Assembly (NCBI GenBank): GCA_965230225.1 | Contig: CBDDKM010000006.1 | Location: 372,001-436,000, forward strand | Source of the DNA: CALSMU01 sp965230225 | Lineage (GTDB): Bacteria; Bacteroidota; Bacteroidia; Flavobacteriales_D; Parvicellaceae | Direction of reading: 5' to 3' | DNA length: 64,000 nt | Shown: positions 1-8,907 of the stretch, piece by piece | Layout: each line of letters opens with the position of its first letter | Numbering within the stretch: position 1 is the first letter of the stretch | Notes under the pieces: model-generated | Databases searched by the model: none | What the model saw: the letters and a program-made list of their open reading frames with translations, nothing else | Told to the model about the DNA's origin: nothing | Translations under genes and position numbers: made by a program

Positions 1-548
1 CAAAAGAAGCTCAGGGTGTTCCTCCAAAAATCACAAATTCTATTCAATATAAGGTGATTGAAAAACTTGTTGCTGAGGATTATGATATTGTTTATGATGA
101 CGATTATTCAGGTGAAATTGCGGATATTGTTGCTATTAAAGATAATGGCGATAAACTCATAATTGAATTATATCATTTGAAATATGCTGTAAATGGAAGG
201 GTTAGTGGGCAAATAAAGAACTTCTATGAAGTCTGTGGACAAGTGCAAAAATCAATTCAATGGAAACATAGAAAGGGACGAGAGTTTTTTAGTCATTTAC
301 TTCGAAGAGAAACTAAAACAAAAAATGGGGTGTCATGTTCAAGAATTGAAAAAGGAACGAGAGCGGAGATCGCAAGGTTGGAGAGATTAGCCAAAGAGGA
401 AATTCCGATGGAGTTTAAAATTTACCTCGTTCAACCAGGAGCCTCAAAAAGAAATCTTTCTGACGATATACTTTCTTTGCTCGGAGTTACTGAGAATTAT
501 TTAATGGAAATTGCTGCAATTGAATTGGAAGTGATAACAAGTGCATAG
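1..548 (+). CDS. 3' end of a nuclease-like protein (partial)
   Basis: The reading frame is open from the first bases of the window, so this is the C-terminal part of a longer protein. The GTG at 54 is internal. Around residues 25-50 of the visible part there is an acidic turn followed by ADIVAI and LIIELYHLKYA, a pattern like the D...ExK core of PD-(D/E)XK nucleases (inference). The rest is charged and ends in a hydrophobic strand. It lies just upstream of a modification-dependent restriction gene on the same strand, which fits a restriction/defence context. The family cannot be named without the upstream sequence. Confidence 0.5.
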   Translation, partial: KEAQGVPPKITNSIQYKVIEKLVAEDYDIVYDDDYSGEIADIVAIKDNGDKLIIELYHLKYAVNGRVSGQIKNFYEVCGQVQKSIQWKHRKGREFFSHLLRRETKTKNGVSCSRIEKGTRAEIARLERLAKEEIPMEFKIYLVQPGASKRNLSDDILSLLGVTENYLMEIAAIELEVITSA

Positions 549-560
549 CAAATTAGAATC

Positions 561-668
561 ATGGAAAACAAGAATTACAAAATAAATCAACGACTCCTTG
601 AGTTAAGAAATACTTACTTTTTACAAAAACTTAACTACAATATGACAAAGTTAATTAAGAGTATATAA
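561..668 (+). CDS. small ORF, 35 aa, uncertain
   Basis: A short ATG-initiated frame begins 13 bases after the upstream stop and ends 17 bases before the HNH endonuclease start, filling the gap between two co-directional genes. The product is basic and asparagine/leucine-rich (begins MENKNYKINQ) with no motif I recognise. It could be a small gene or chance in AT-rich DNA. Confidence 0.25.
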   Translation: MENKNYKINQRLLELRNTYFLQKLNYNMTKLIKSI

Positions 669-685
669 ATCAATATCTTTACAAA

Positions 686-1549
686 ATGTTCACCCCTGGC
701 CAACACTACAAAAGAAGCACCATACATGACCAATATGGTGGAAGTCGTCAAAATGGAATATCTCCTTCGAGAAAGATTCCTGTTATTTTCATGTTTACTG
801 GAGCAGGAGGAAAGCAGCATGGATATAAAGACCTTTGGTTAAACGATAACGTGTTTTCGTATACTGGAGAAGGACAGGTTGGTGATATGCGGTTCATTCG
901 TGGTAATTTGGCTTTGAGAGATCATCTTACTTCTGGCAAACAAGTATTCTTGTTTAAATATGTAAGAAAGGGAATTGTTGAGTTCGTAAGTGAAATGGAA
1001 GTTTTCGATTTCGGGTTGTTTGAAACACATGATAGGAATAATGAGAATAGATCTGGAATTAAATTCTTTTTGAAAAGAAAAGGAGTAGCCCTTTATTCTA
1101 TTCCAGAAGAACTAAGACCATTTGCTGCTGACTCCAAGAAAGCTTATGGTGAAGTTAAGCCCAATGTAACAGAAAGAAGTGGGTTAGTTACCTCACGTGT
1201 AGGGCAGGGGGCTTACAGGAAAAGTATTCTTCACCGATGGGAGTATAAATGCGCTGTTACTGAGTACAATGATCCACGATTATTAATAGCTTCTCATATC
1301 GTTCCATGGAAAGACTCTTCAGATGATGAAAGGCTTGATGTGGACAATGGAATTTTGCTTTCTCCAACTTATGATGCTCTATTTGATAGACATTTAATCA
1401 GCTTCGAAAATTCTGGGAAGATTATTCTGTCAGATGATCTTGGTAATTTTGACACCCAGAAAATCAAGATTACAGGTAAAGAAAGAATAATTGGCTTGTC
1501 CACTGGAAATATGGAATATTTAGAGAAACACCGTTCTCAACTACTATAA
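686..1549 (+). CDS. SRA-like/HNH modification-dependent (type IV) restriction endonuclease
   Basis: Residues about 5-130 carry the pattern of SRA-like (ScoMcrA-type) modified-base readers: IHDQYGGSRQNGIS, a YGYKDLW-like stretch, YTGEGQVGDM and a GN...H segment. Residues about 165-265 carry an HNH nuclease: YKCAVTEY, then ASHIVPW with the metal-binding His, then DNGILLSPTYDALFD. Known family behaviour: the SRA domain recognises methylated or hydroxymethylated cytosine in foreign DNA and the HNH domain cuts near it. At 287 aa it is complete. Its stop directly abuts the stop of the convergent XRE gene. Its position beside another nuclease-like gene and a HEPN protein supports a defence role. Confidence 0.8.
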   Translation: MFTPGQHYKRSTIHDQYGGSRQNGISPSRKIPVIFMFTGAGGKQHGYKDLWLNDNVFSYTGEGQVGDMRFIRGNLALRDHLTSGKQVFLFKYVRKGIVEFVSEMEVFDFGLFETHDRNNENRSGIKFFLKRKGVALYSIPEELRPFAADSKKAYGEVKPNVTERSGLVTSRVGQGAYRKSILHRWEYKCAVTEYNDPRLLIASHIVPWKDSSDDERLDVDNGILLSPTYDALFDRHLISFENSGKIILSDDLGNFDTQKIKITGKERIIGLSTGNMEYLEKHRSQLL

Positions 1550-1753
1550 TTACTTAGTAGGAACCAACAACTCCCTAATATCTACATCCAAAATCTCAGC
1601 AATTTTCTTCAAATCCTTTAAATGAGGTTGAGACTTATTGTTGCACATTGAAGTAACAGTGTTAGGGTTCTTTTCTAGTTTGGCAGCCAATTCTTTTTGG
1701 CTCATCCCTTTAATTACCAGTACTTCTTTAATTCTATTAATTCTCTCAGACAT
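1550..1753 (-). CDS. XRE-family transcriptional regulator
   Basis: A 67-residue protein that is almost entirely one helix-turn-helix domain: GMSQKELAAKLEKNPNTVTS is the HTH core, followed by a second conserved block ending in DIRELLVP. This is the compact Cro/CI-type architecture. Its start lies about 50 bases from a cluster of TCATTGGTTTAA-like repeats (1804-1894), and it is divergent from the gene at 1948, so autoregulation and control of that gene are likely (inference). It ends immediately at the convergent HNH gene. Confidence 0.85.
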   Translation of the reverse strand: MSERINRIKEVLVIKGMSQKELAAKLEKNPNTVTSMCNNKSQPHLKDLKKIAEILDVDIRELLVPTK

Positions 1754-1803
1754 GCTTCGAATTTACCTAAAAACAGCAGGGGAGACAAATCAGTAATTCT
1801 CAG

Positions 1804-1894
1804 TTCATTGGTTTTTACAGTGGAATCATCGGTTAAAACGATGTTTTCATAAATTAAACCAATGAAAGTATTTTGTTTTATCATTGGTTAAACC
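1804..1894. promoter_or_regulatory. cluster of four operator-like repeats
   Basis: Within 91 bp there are four related copies of TCATTGGTTTAA: TCATTGGTTTTT near 1805, TCATCGGTTAAAAC at 1826, the inverted copy TTAAACCAATGA at 1854-1865, and TCATTGGTTAAACC at 1881-1894. The cluster sits in the divergent intergenic region between the XRE regulator and the gene at 1948, the expected place for a regulator's operators. The repeats are seen directly; the binding partner is inferred. Confidence 0.6.
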
Positions 1895-1947
1895 TATGTT
1901 TGTATGTGAATAAACGATTAAAAAACTGCTTAAAACAATCATTTACT

Positions 1948-2265
1948 ATGATAAACAAAGATTTCATCATTAAACTAATCCAACAAGACTTAAAACACAA
2001 CCAGTTAACCACTCGGCTACGTAAGGCGGGGCTAGAAGGAGAGGAGGTATTTAGTTTAGGCATATCTGATATGGTGGCTGAGCTAATGAGTGTGCCCCAA
2101 ACAGGAGGCATTAGAGATCAATGGATGGAAATGTACATTGAGTTTATGGAAGATGTGGTACATTTCGATATCTCCGGTAGAAGCGAGTCTTTCCAGCCTT
2201 TCGCGGAGATGTGCTACAGAAGGTTGTATGCTTTACTGAAGAATGGAGGAAAGATTACCGTTTAA
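1948..2265 (+). CDS. hypothetical protein divergent from the XRE regulator
   Basis: A 105-residue soluble protein starting MINKDFIIKLIQ. An upstream in-frame extension to 1873 exists but runs through the operator repeats, so the ATG at 1948 is preferred. It is mostly helical and acidic in the middle, with no recognised domain and no membrane segment. Being divergent from, and sharing operators with, the XRE gene, it may be the partner of that regulator, for example a small toxin-like or regulatory protein; this is only context. Confidence 0.55.
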   Translation: MINKDFIIKLIQQDLKHNQLTTRLRKAGLEGEEVFSLGISDMVAELMSVPQTGGIRDQWMEMYIEFMEDVVHFDISGRSESFQPFAEMCYRRLYALLKNGGKITV

Positions 2266-2333
2266 TATTTTAGTACGCAAAAAGACTTCATAGTGTGTTT
2301 TTATCATTGTATTAAATCTGAATAATTTGAGAA

Positions 2334-3251
2334 ATGGAATTAAATGTAAAAGATGGTAGATGGGATATTTTCTACCCAGAAATTAAGACAATAGAGCAAT
2401 TTGCCAAGCTGTGTCCTGTAATTGAATTTCGTAGTAACATACACGATGATGTCAAGAAAAACTTTCAATTAATACAAAAGCTAATCACATATTCCTTTTA
2501 CGAATACCAATTCTATGATAATGCTATGGAGAAAGCTTTGCTGACTTTAGAAATGGCATTAAAAATAAGGTATGAAGAAATAATGAATCGAAAATGGCGA
2601 AATAACTTAAAAACTCTTCTTTATTGGTTTCTTGAACGAGATTATTTTGAATGTCAAACAGAAGCCTCACTTGACCTTATTCGAAGTGTTAGGAACGATG
2701 TTGCTCATCCAACTCATCATTCGGTTGGAGGGCCATTTTTGAGTCAATGGGTTACTGGAGCAGCAAATTTGATTAATGAAATATATAACCCAAATATCGA
2801 TTTGCGTATCGAAAGAAAAAGAATTATAGGAGAATTAAATAAAAGTTCTCGTTCCCATGTTAAATTCGGAGGAATAGTGAATCATAATAAATTGGGAAGA
2901 AAAATATTTTATGATTTAAGGTTTACATTTCTTGATAATAGTTCTGAAAAATATGACTTGTATGGGTTTTATAGAATCAAATTTAATGAAGAAGAGAAAA
3001 TAAAAGATTCAGTCTATCAAGTGTACGAAACATATTTTCCATTTCAGATTAGAATTAATCAAGAGAACCTTAATTTAAACACCGTTTTAAAGGTATTAAA
3101 TATGCAAAGTTTCTCAGAAAAGAATAAATCATTAGCAGATTGGTTAGGTGGATTTAAAACTGAACATCAACCAGTGATGATTCATCACGCTCAGGAAAGT
3201 GAAGCTTGGTCAATGATTCAGCCTGTCATTGAAAAGGTAAACCTTAAATAA
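2334..3251 (+). CDS. HEPN-motif protein of unknown function
   Basis: A 305-residue protein with a helical N-terminal half containing LIRSVRNDVAHPTHH at about residue 120. RNDVAH matches the RNxxxH (Rx4-6H) signature of HEPN domains, many of which are RNases in toxin and defence systems. The C-terminal half (about 175-305) is beta-rich and unrecognised. It is a single gene, 68 bp after the XRE-linked gene, in a restriction-rich neighbourhood. HEPN identity rests on one motif and a plausible helical context, so the enzymatic role is uncertain. Confidence 0.55.
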   Translation: MELNVKDGRWDIFYPEIKTIEQFAKLCPVIEFRSNIHDDVKKNFQLIQKLITYSFYEYQFYDNAMEKALLTLEMALKIRYEEIMNRKWRNNLKTLLYWFLERDYFECQTEASLDLIRSVRNDVAHPTHHSVGGPFLSQWVTGAANLINEIYNPNIDLRIERKRIIGELNKSSRSHVKFGGIVNHNKLGRKIFYDLRFTFLDNSSEKYDLYGFYRIKFNEEEKIKDSVYQVYETYFPFQIRINQENLNLNTVLKVLNMQSFSEKNKSLADWLGGFKTEHQPVMIHHAQESEAWSMIQPVIEKVNLK

Positions 3252-3303
3252 GGAAGGTTATGGAGCTCTTATTTGGGTTAAAATTGAGTAATTCTCCAGA
3301 CAC

Positions 3304-3410
3304 AAAATTCACCTACTTATCCAGGTCTTATGACCGACCCGCCAGCTCATATCAATTCCATCACCAATAAAGCCAAATTTAAAAGGTTTTTAGGTTGTAC
3401 TACAGGAAAT
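3304..3410 (+). pseudogene. duplicated, frameshifted 5' fragment of the ECF sigma gene
   Basis: About 100 bp here nearly repeats the start region of the ECF sigma gene at 7240-7345, including the ATG and the codons for PPAHINSITNKA. After that point one base is missing in the run corresponding to FEKVF, so the frame shifts and ends soon after. The match includes part of the promoter region (AAATTCACCTACTTA against AAATTTACCTACTTTT). It is a decayed local duplication or a remnant of rearrangement, not a functional gene. Confidence 0.75.
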
Positions 3411-3593
3411 CACACGTTTTATTGGAGGATGACAAGAAGTGTTTTAACGTCTGAAAACAGTTGTCTCCTTAATATATGTTAAAATTGAAATGAAGGATTT
3501 CTTTGTTGAATAAATCTGTTGTTTGATTGATCTTAATTTGGCTCAGCCCTTGTTTTAGTGAGGTTTGTGCTATAGTATTAACACAAATAACAG
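3411..3593. other. intergenic region before the TonB receptor
   Basis: This holds the tail of the sigma-gene remnant and AT-rich leader DNA. A possible promoter element (CTATAGTATTAAC) lies 10-25 bases upstream of the receptor start. No further gene is seen. Confidence 0.4.
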
Positions 3594-6299
3594 ATGATCA
3601 AACTAAAGTTAGTAACACTCGTTCTAACCACCACATTTTTCATTTCGAACCAACTAAAAGCACAATCGGATGACATTAGAATAAAAGAATATTATTGGGT
3701 TACCCCCCTAAACAAAGTACTGAATGATTTTCAGCACAAATACGGCATTCAAATAGTTTACGACTCTACTTTTACCGCCAAATTTAAGTTTAGCGATAAA
3801 GGAAGGTATGGAGCAGATGGCACAACGGTAGAACGTGCTTTCAATTCCATTTGTAACGATATTCCTCAATTATCTTTTTACATTAATGAAGATCAGGTAG
3901 TATACCTCGAAAAGAAGGAACTTTCAACAAAAAAGGTAGAAATAGCTAATTCTAAATACTTGGGACCTGCAGAAAAACACGATATTACTCTGTCTGGTGT
4001 AATTACAGATGCCCAAACAGGTGAGTCACTTCCTTTTGCAAGCATAAAGGTACGGGGGAGTACTAACGGAACTTCCACCAATATGGATGGGTACTATACC
4101 TTGTTTAAGGTGCCAACAGATACCACCGCGCTGGAGGTTAACTATATGGGGTATACTCCAATTACCTATTTTCTTAACCCTCAGATGGAGCTTTCTGAGG
4201 TAAACATTAGCTTAACTCCTTCAACCGCTTCGTTAAAGGAAGTGGTAATTGAAACACAACGAGAAGAGTTGATGAGTACCTCAGATCGAATAAGTGTGGT
4301 TAAAATGTCGCCAAAGAAAATGGCTGTATTGCCTAATGTAGGAGAGAAGGACATCTTCCGATCATTTCAACTATTACCCGGAATAAGCGGTAGTAACGAA
4401 GCATCGTCTGGTTTGTTTGTAAGAGGCGGAACTCCCGATCAAAACCTGGTGTTATACGATGGCTTTACTGTATATCATGTAGATCATTTGTTTGGAATGT
4501 TCAGTGCTTTCAACTCCAATGCCATTAAAGATGTACAGCTTCACAAAGGAGGATTCGAATCTCAATTTGGAGGTAGAATATCCAGTGTAATGGAAATCAT
4601 CGGAAAAGATGGGAATAAAAACGATTTTAACATAGGTGCAGATATAGGCTTACTGAGTGCTAATGTATTTACAGAGTTTCCCATAAAAGACAAAACAACT
4701 GTATTGCTGGCTGCCAGGCGATCGTGGAAGAGTCCATTGTACAATTCCATCTTCAACAACTTTAGCTCAGCTAATCAGTCAGAAAGTGTTATTCCTGCTT
4801 CTAACGGAAAAGGTAACCGAACAACAGAATCAGCCACGCCCACCTCGTATTTTTACGATTTAAATGCTAAAATCACCCATCAGCTAAGCAAGAAAGACAT
4901 TCTGTCTTACAGCTTTTTTAATGGTCAGGACGACCTCGATAACTCCAGAACCATTAATCGAACCAGGAATGGTATGGCCATTTCTGGAGGAGTAAACGAC
5001 ATTACCCAATGGGGAAACTGGGGAATGAGCACCACCTGGTCTCGAAAGTGGAATAATTTGTTTTACAGCAATGCTTTAGTTTCTATGTCTAACTACTATA
5101 GCAACAGAGAGTTAACAAGTTCTAGAGTAATTACAGATCCAGATGGTGTAGCCTCCGAATTGAGCAGAGGATCGATAGAGGACAACAACCTAAGAGATTA
5201 CACTTTTAAACTAAATAATGAGCTTAAACTGGGTAAGTCTAATCAGTTGGAATTTGGTTTTCAAGCTACGGATTACACCATAGATTACGATTATGTTTTA
5301 AACGATTCCATAACCATACAACAACGCCATGATAATGGGGTAGTAACCTCGGCTTTTTTACAGGATAAAATCAAACTGTTCAATCGAATTACCTTAACTC
5401 CTGGTATTAGAACTTCTTATTGCGATGTTACCGGAAAGTTTTATCACGAGCCCAGAGCTTCGGCGCACATCAATTTAACCGAAAAGCTTAAAATAAAAGG
5501 AGCCTGGGGGCATTATTATCAGTTTGCCAACAGAATTATTCGAAACGATATATCAAGCGGTAGTAGGGATTTTTGGGTGTTGTCTAACGATGAAAACATC
5601 CCTGTAAGTTTTTCGGAGCATTTTATTGCAGGGGCAAGTTATGAAACCAAAGGATACTTGTTTGATGTAGAGGCTTATTATAAAAAACTGGAAGGATTAT
5701 CTGAATACTCGTTGCAGTTTGCACCATCGTTTACCAATGTAAATTTCGATGAGTTCTTTTATCAGGGAACAGGAACAGCACGAGGTGTGGAGTTTTTATT
5801 CCAGAAAAAATTCGGGAAATACAATGGCTGGGTAGGCTATACTTTGGGAGAAGTGCTTTACGATTTTCCGATATACGGAGACGAACCATTTTATGCTAAC
5901 CATGACGTAACCAACGAATTTAAACTGGTAAATACCTATAAACTAAAAGACTGGACTTTTGCAGCCACATGGATATATGCAACGGGGAAACCATATACTG
6001 AACCTACCGGAGGATATACGTTAACCCTGTTAGATGGAAGTACTGAGGATTTTATAACCATTGGCGAAAGAAATAGTGTGCGTTACCCTGATTATCATCG
6101 TTTGGACGTTTCTGCAACACGAGATTTTGAAATGAACAATGGAGGCAAAGGGAGTTTAAGTTTCTCCATATTTAACCTTTACAATCGAAAAAACATTTGG
6201 TATAAGGAATTCGAAGTTGAAGACGGAGAACTAATCGAAACAGATATTAATCTTTTGGGAATAACCCCTAGCATAACCCTATCCTTAAAATTAAGATAA
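3594..6299 (+). CDS. TonB-dependent outer-membrane receptor with STN signalling domain
   Basis: 901 residues, with a signal peptide at about 1-24 ending LKAQ. An STN (secretin/TonB short N-terminal) domain follows at about 30-108, the part that normally talks to a FecR-type anti-sigma factor. A CarboxypepD_reg-like domain is at 132-207 (GVITDAQTGESLPFASIKV), a plug at about 235-360 (FVRGGTPDQNLVLYDG) and a long beta-barrel ends in an aromatic-poor LSLKLR. The role is energy-dependent uptake of an unknown large ligand through the outer membrane, powered by TonB-ExbBD. It overlaps the next gene by one base (TAATG), so receptor and DUF4249 lipoprotein are translationally linked. A sigma/FecR pair lies just downstream, consistent with cell-surface signalling. 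Confidence 0.9.
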   Translation: MIKLKLVTLVLTTTFFISNQLKAQSDDIRIKEYYWVTPLNKVLNDFQHKYGIQIVYDSTFTAKFKFSDKGRYGADGTTVERAFNSICNDIPQLSFYINEDQVVYLEKKELSTKKVEIANSKYLGPAEKHDITLSGVITDAQTGESLPFASIKVRGSTNGTSTNMDGYYTLFKVPTDTTALEVNYMGYTPITYFLNPQMELSEVNISLTPSTASLKEVVIETQREELMSTSDRISVVKMSPKKMAVLPNVGEKDIFRSFQLLPGISGSNEASSGLFVRGGTPDQNLVLYDGFTVYHVDHLFGMFSAFNSNAIKDVQLHKGGFESQFGGRISSVMEIIGKDGNKNDFNIGADIGLLSANVFTEFPIKDKTTVLLAARRSWKSPLYNSIFNNFSSANQSESVIPASNGKGNRTTESATPTSYFYDLNAKITHQLSKKDILSYSFFNGQDDLDNSRTINRTRNGMAISGGVNDITQWGNWGMSTTWSRKWNNLFYSNALVSMSNYYSNRELTSSRVITDPDGVASELSRGSIEDNNLRDYTFKLNNELKLGKSNQLEFGFQATDYTIDYDYVLNDSITIQQRHDNGVVTSAFLQDKIKLFNRITLTPGIRTSYCDVTGKFYHEPRASAHINLTEKLKIKGAWGHYYQFANRIIRNDISSGSRDFWVLSNDENIPVSFSEHFIAGASYETKGYLFDVEAYYKKLEGLSEYSLQFAPSFTNVNFDEFFYQGTGTARGVEFLFQKKFGKYNGWVGYTLGEVLYDFPIYGDEPFYANHDVTNEFKLVNTYKLKDWTFAATWIYATGKPYTEPTGGYTLTLLDGSTEDFITIGERNSVRYPDYHRLDVSATRDFEMNNGGKGSLSFSIFNLYNRKNIWYKEFEVEDGELIETDINLLGITPSITLSLKLR

Positions 6300-7117
6300 T
6301 GAAGAATTTAAAATCACTATTCCCATTAGCAGCCTTAGTGTTAGTTGGATGTACAAAAGAGGTAGAAAGTGTACAAACCATACAAGATATAGCAGTAGTA
6401 GAAGCTTATTTAGAACCCAATGAGCCCATTCAGGTTAAGCTTTCTAAATTGTTGCCCTATACCGAAGAGGAATATGCCGAATCGCTGATCATAGATACTG
6501 CTCAGGTATATATTACCCATAACGGAACAACGGTTCAATTGCAACCATCTTTAACCCAACCAGGAGTGTATTTGGATACTGTTACACAATTAGCTGGAGA
6601 AGCCGGACATTCCTATTCGCTTCAGTTTATGTATAACAATCAGGAGGTGAGTGCTACAACGACAATTCCTAATGAACCTCTAAATGGCTCTCTTAGTACT
6701 AATGTTCTGGAAATAGATACCGATGTGGTGGGGCCAGGAGTTTCGTTAACACCAGTTACCGTTTCCTGGAGCAATGCCAGTAATGAATATCACATGGTAA
6801 TGGTGGAATACATGGAATCCAATTACGCTCCTATCAACGAAGGTCTTCCGGAAGAAGATTATTATAAGTTTGCCAAAATAACTACGGAGCCCGTGGTTGG
6901 GAATTCATACGACCTTAATACCAGAAGACATCTGGCGTTTTTTGGAACGTACAGAATCAAAATTTATCGACTTAACGAAGAATACGTAAACCTTTATGAA
7001 AACATTAGTCAAAGCTCCCTCAACCTAACGGCACCTGCAACCAACGTGGTTAATGGATTAGGGATTTTTACAGGTATGAGTTATACAACGGTGTATTTGG
7101 AAGTGGAAGAAATGTAG
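6299..7117 (+). CDS. DUF4249-family lipoprotein
   Basis: 272 residues beginning with a short signal peptide and lipobox (LVLVGC), so probably an outer-membrane lipoprotein. The beta-rich body with YLEPNEPIQVKLSK near the N terminus and repeated strands matches the DUF4249 family, which in Bacteroidota is regularly encoded next to TonB receptors and presumed to assist ligand capture. Its start codon overlaps the receptor stop as TAATG. No catalytic motif is visible and the ligand is unknown. Confidence 0.8.
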   Translation: MKNLKSLFPLAALVLVGCTKEVESVQTIQDIAVVEAYLEPNEPIQVKLSKLLPYTEEEYAESLIIDTAQVYITHNGTTVQLQPSLTQPGVYLDTVTQLAGEAGHSYSLQFMYNNQEVSATTTIPNEPLNGSLSTNVLEIDTDVVGPGVSLTPVTVSWSNASNEYHMVMVEYMESNYAPINEGLPEEDYYKFAKITTEPVVGNSYDLNTRRHLAFFGTYRIKIYRLNEEYVNLYENISQSSLNLTAPATNVVNGLGIFTGMSYTTVYLEVEEM

Positions 7118-7228
7118 ATGTTTTTTAAAACTAATACAGGCTTCTTTTGTTTGCTCTAATTAAAGTCTGTATTTACTTATTTTAGTAAAGATAGAGTTAA
7201 AAAGACGCATCAATAATTTCCTCCAGGC

Positions 7229-7257
7229 TTGTCCAATTCTAAATTTACCTACTTTTG
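7229..7257 (+). promoter_or_regulatory. Bacteroidota-type promoter of the sigma gene
   Basis: TTG at 7229-7231 and TACTTTTG at 7250-7257 are separated by 18 bp, matching the -33 TTG / -7 TAnnTTTG pattern of this phylum. Transcription would start around 7263, close to the ATG at 7266, so the sigma mRNA may be nearly leaderless. A degenerate copy of this region is in the pseudogene at 3.3 kb. Confidence 0.55.
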
Positions 7258-7265
7258 CTGTGCGC

Positions 7266-7859
7266 ATGACCCAACCGCCAGCTCATATCAATTCCATCAC
7301 CAATAAAGCCGAATTTGAAAAGGTTTTTAGGTTGTATTACAAGCCTTTGGTGGGTTATGCTATCCGCTACTTAAAAAGCCAGGAAGAAGCTGAAGAAGTG
7401 GTCCAGGAAGTGTTTTTTAAGCTTTGGAACAAAGCAGATAGTCTAAACATTAAGACTTCCGTTAAATCCTATTTGTTTGGTGCGGTGAGGAATAGCTGTT
7501 TAAATGCTATTCAGCATCAAAAAACCGTACAGGAGTATGTAGATTATACTCGGTATACTACACGTTCGGAGTTAACTGAAACTCCGTTGGAGGTAGAGGA
7601 ACTACAACAACAAATCAATACGGCCATCAACAAACTCCCGGAAAAATGCAAGGAGATCTTTTTGCTGAGTAGAATGGAGGAGAAGAAGTACAAAGAAATT
7701 GCAGAGGAGCTGGGTATTTCTATTAAAACAGTAGAAAATCAAATGGGTAAAGCGCTTAAAATACTGAGAGAAGAATTGGGACAATACCTTCCATTATTGC
7801 TCTTTACCGTACAAGGAATTAATTTTTTAATGGAGGCCATAGGGGTAAACATGAGTTGA
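7266..7859 (+). CDS. ECF RNA polymerase sigma factor
   Basis: A sigma-70 family factor with region 2 at about residues 15-80 (YLKSQEEAEEVVQEVFFKLW) and region 4 at about 125-180 (LPEKCKEIFLLSRMEEKKYK, then EIAEELGISIKTVENQMGKA). Length (about 197 aa) is typical of the FecI-like sigma factors of Bacteroidota. A GTG at 7260 is also in frame, but ATG 7266 is preferred because the duplicated fragment at 3.3 kb also begins there. A FecR anti-sigma gene follows 19 bp later, so release by an STN-receptor signal is expected. The short hydrophobic tail is slightly unusual. Confidence 0.9.
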   Translation: MTQPPAHINSITNKAEFEKVFRLYYKPLVGYAIRYLKSQEEAEEVVQEVFFKLWNKADSLNIKTSVKSYLFGAVRNSCLNAIQHQKTVQEYVDYTRYTTRSELTETPLEVEELQQQINTAINKLPEKCKEIFLLSRMEEKKYKEIAEELGISIKTVENQMGKALKILREELGQYLPLLLFTVQGINFLMEAIGVNMS

Positions 7860-7878
7860 TCTGTCATATAACTGAACA

Positions 7879-8907
7879 ATGTCGAATAAAGAGTTAAACA
7901 TACCATACGATGAACTAGCAGCACACTTTGCCGGAAATGCTTCTGCAGAGCAGCAACAACAAGTAAATGCCTGGTTGTCGGAAAACCCAAATAACCAAAG
8001 TGTTTACGATGAGTTGTTCACGGTGTGGCAAGATACCGGCATAGTAGAACCTGCTCCTGAGTTGAACATCGATATTGATGCTGTTTGGTCTAAATTCGAG
8101 ACTAGAATTGATGAAGAAGAAACACCGGTAGTTCCACTAACCAAATATGATTCTACTAAAAATAGAAAAGGATGGTTGGCTAGAATTGCAGCTATATTGA
8201 TCATAGCATTGGGATCTTACTTTGTGTTGGAGTTAATCAATAACGATCCTCAGGAAACTCCGGAAATTGCTCAATTGGAGGTAATGGCCAACGATGAGAT
8301 CGTAGATCATGAATTGGTAGATGGAACCAATGTACGCTTAAAACAAAATTCTACATTGATTTACCCAGAATCTTTTGCTGGAAATACCAGAGAAGTAGAG
8401 CTAAAAGGAGAGGCCTTCTTTGATGTAGCTCACAACCCAGATAAACCTTTTATTATTCATGCAGACGATGCTAGTATTAAAGTATTGGGAACATCATTTA
8501 CTGTATCAGCACTGTCTGATTCCGACAGCGTTTCGGTGTATGTAGAAACAGGAAAAGTATTGCTTTACTCAGGTAATGAGCAAGTAGAATTAACTCCTGG
8601 TATGAAAGGAGTATTTGTTAAGAGTACCGGAGAAGTGCTATTGGTACAAGCAGATCCTAACGAGGATTTCTGGAGAGATCAAATGCTGTATTTCCAGAAA
8701 GTACCATTGGAACAAGCCATTCAAACCATTAACCGTTCTTATGGAGTTAAGTTGAAACTAGATGATGCCACTGCCGGAAAATGCGAGTGGGACATCATCA
8801 TAGACCAATTAACCATTGTAGAAGTAATCGAACTGATTGAAGTAACCTTCGAAATGAGAGCTGGATTAAATGGTGATGAAATCATTTTTTATGGTAAAGG
8901 GTGCTAG
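7879..8907 (+). CDS. FecR-family anti-sigma factor
   Basis: 342 residues: a cytoplasmic N-terminal segment of about 90 residues that should bind the sigma factor, one membrane helix at about 95-115 (RIAAILIIALGSYFVLELI), a periplasmic FecR domain (LKGEAFFDVAHNPDKPF) and a C-terminal DUF4974-type domain (DFWRDQMLYFQKVPLEQAIQ). Known role: it senses the STN domain of a receptor in the periplasm and controls its sigma factor. It follows the sigma gene and overlaps the next gene by 38 bp, indicating one operon. Confidence 0.9.
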   Translation: MSNKELNIPYDELAAHFAGNASAEQQQQVNAWLSENPNNQSVYDELFTVWQDTGIVEPAPELNIDIDAVWSKFETRIDEEETPVVPLTKYDSTKNRKGWLARIAAILIIALGSYFVLELINNDPQETPEIAQLEVMANDEIVDHELVDGTNVRLKQNSTLIYPESFAGNTREVELKGEAFFDVAHNPDKPFIIHADDASIKVLGTSFTVSALSDSDSVSVYVETGKVLLYSGNEQVELTPGMKGVFVKSTGEVLLVQADPNEDFWRDQMLYFQKVPLEQAIQTINRSYGVKLKLDDATAGKCEWDIIIDQLTIVEVIELIEVTFEMRAGLNGDEIIFYGKGC

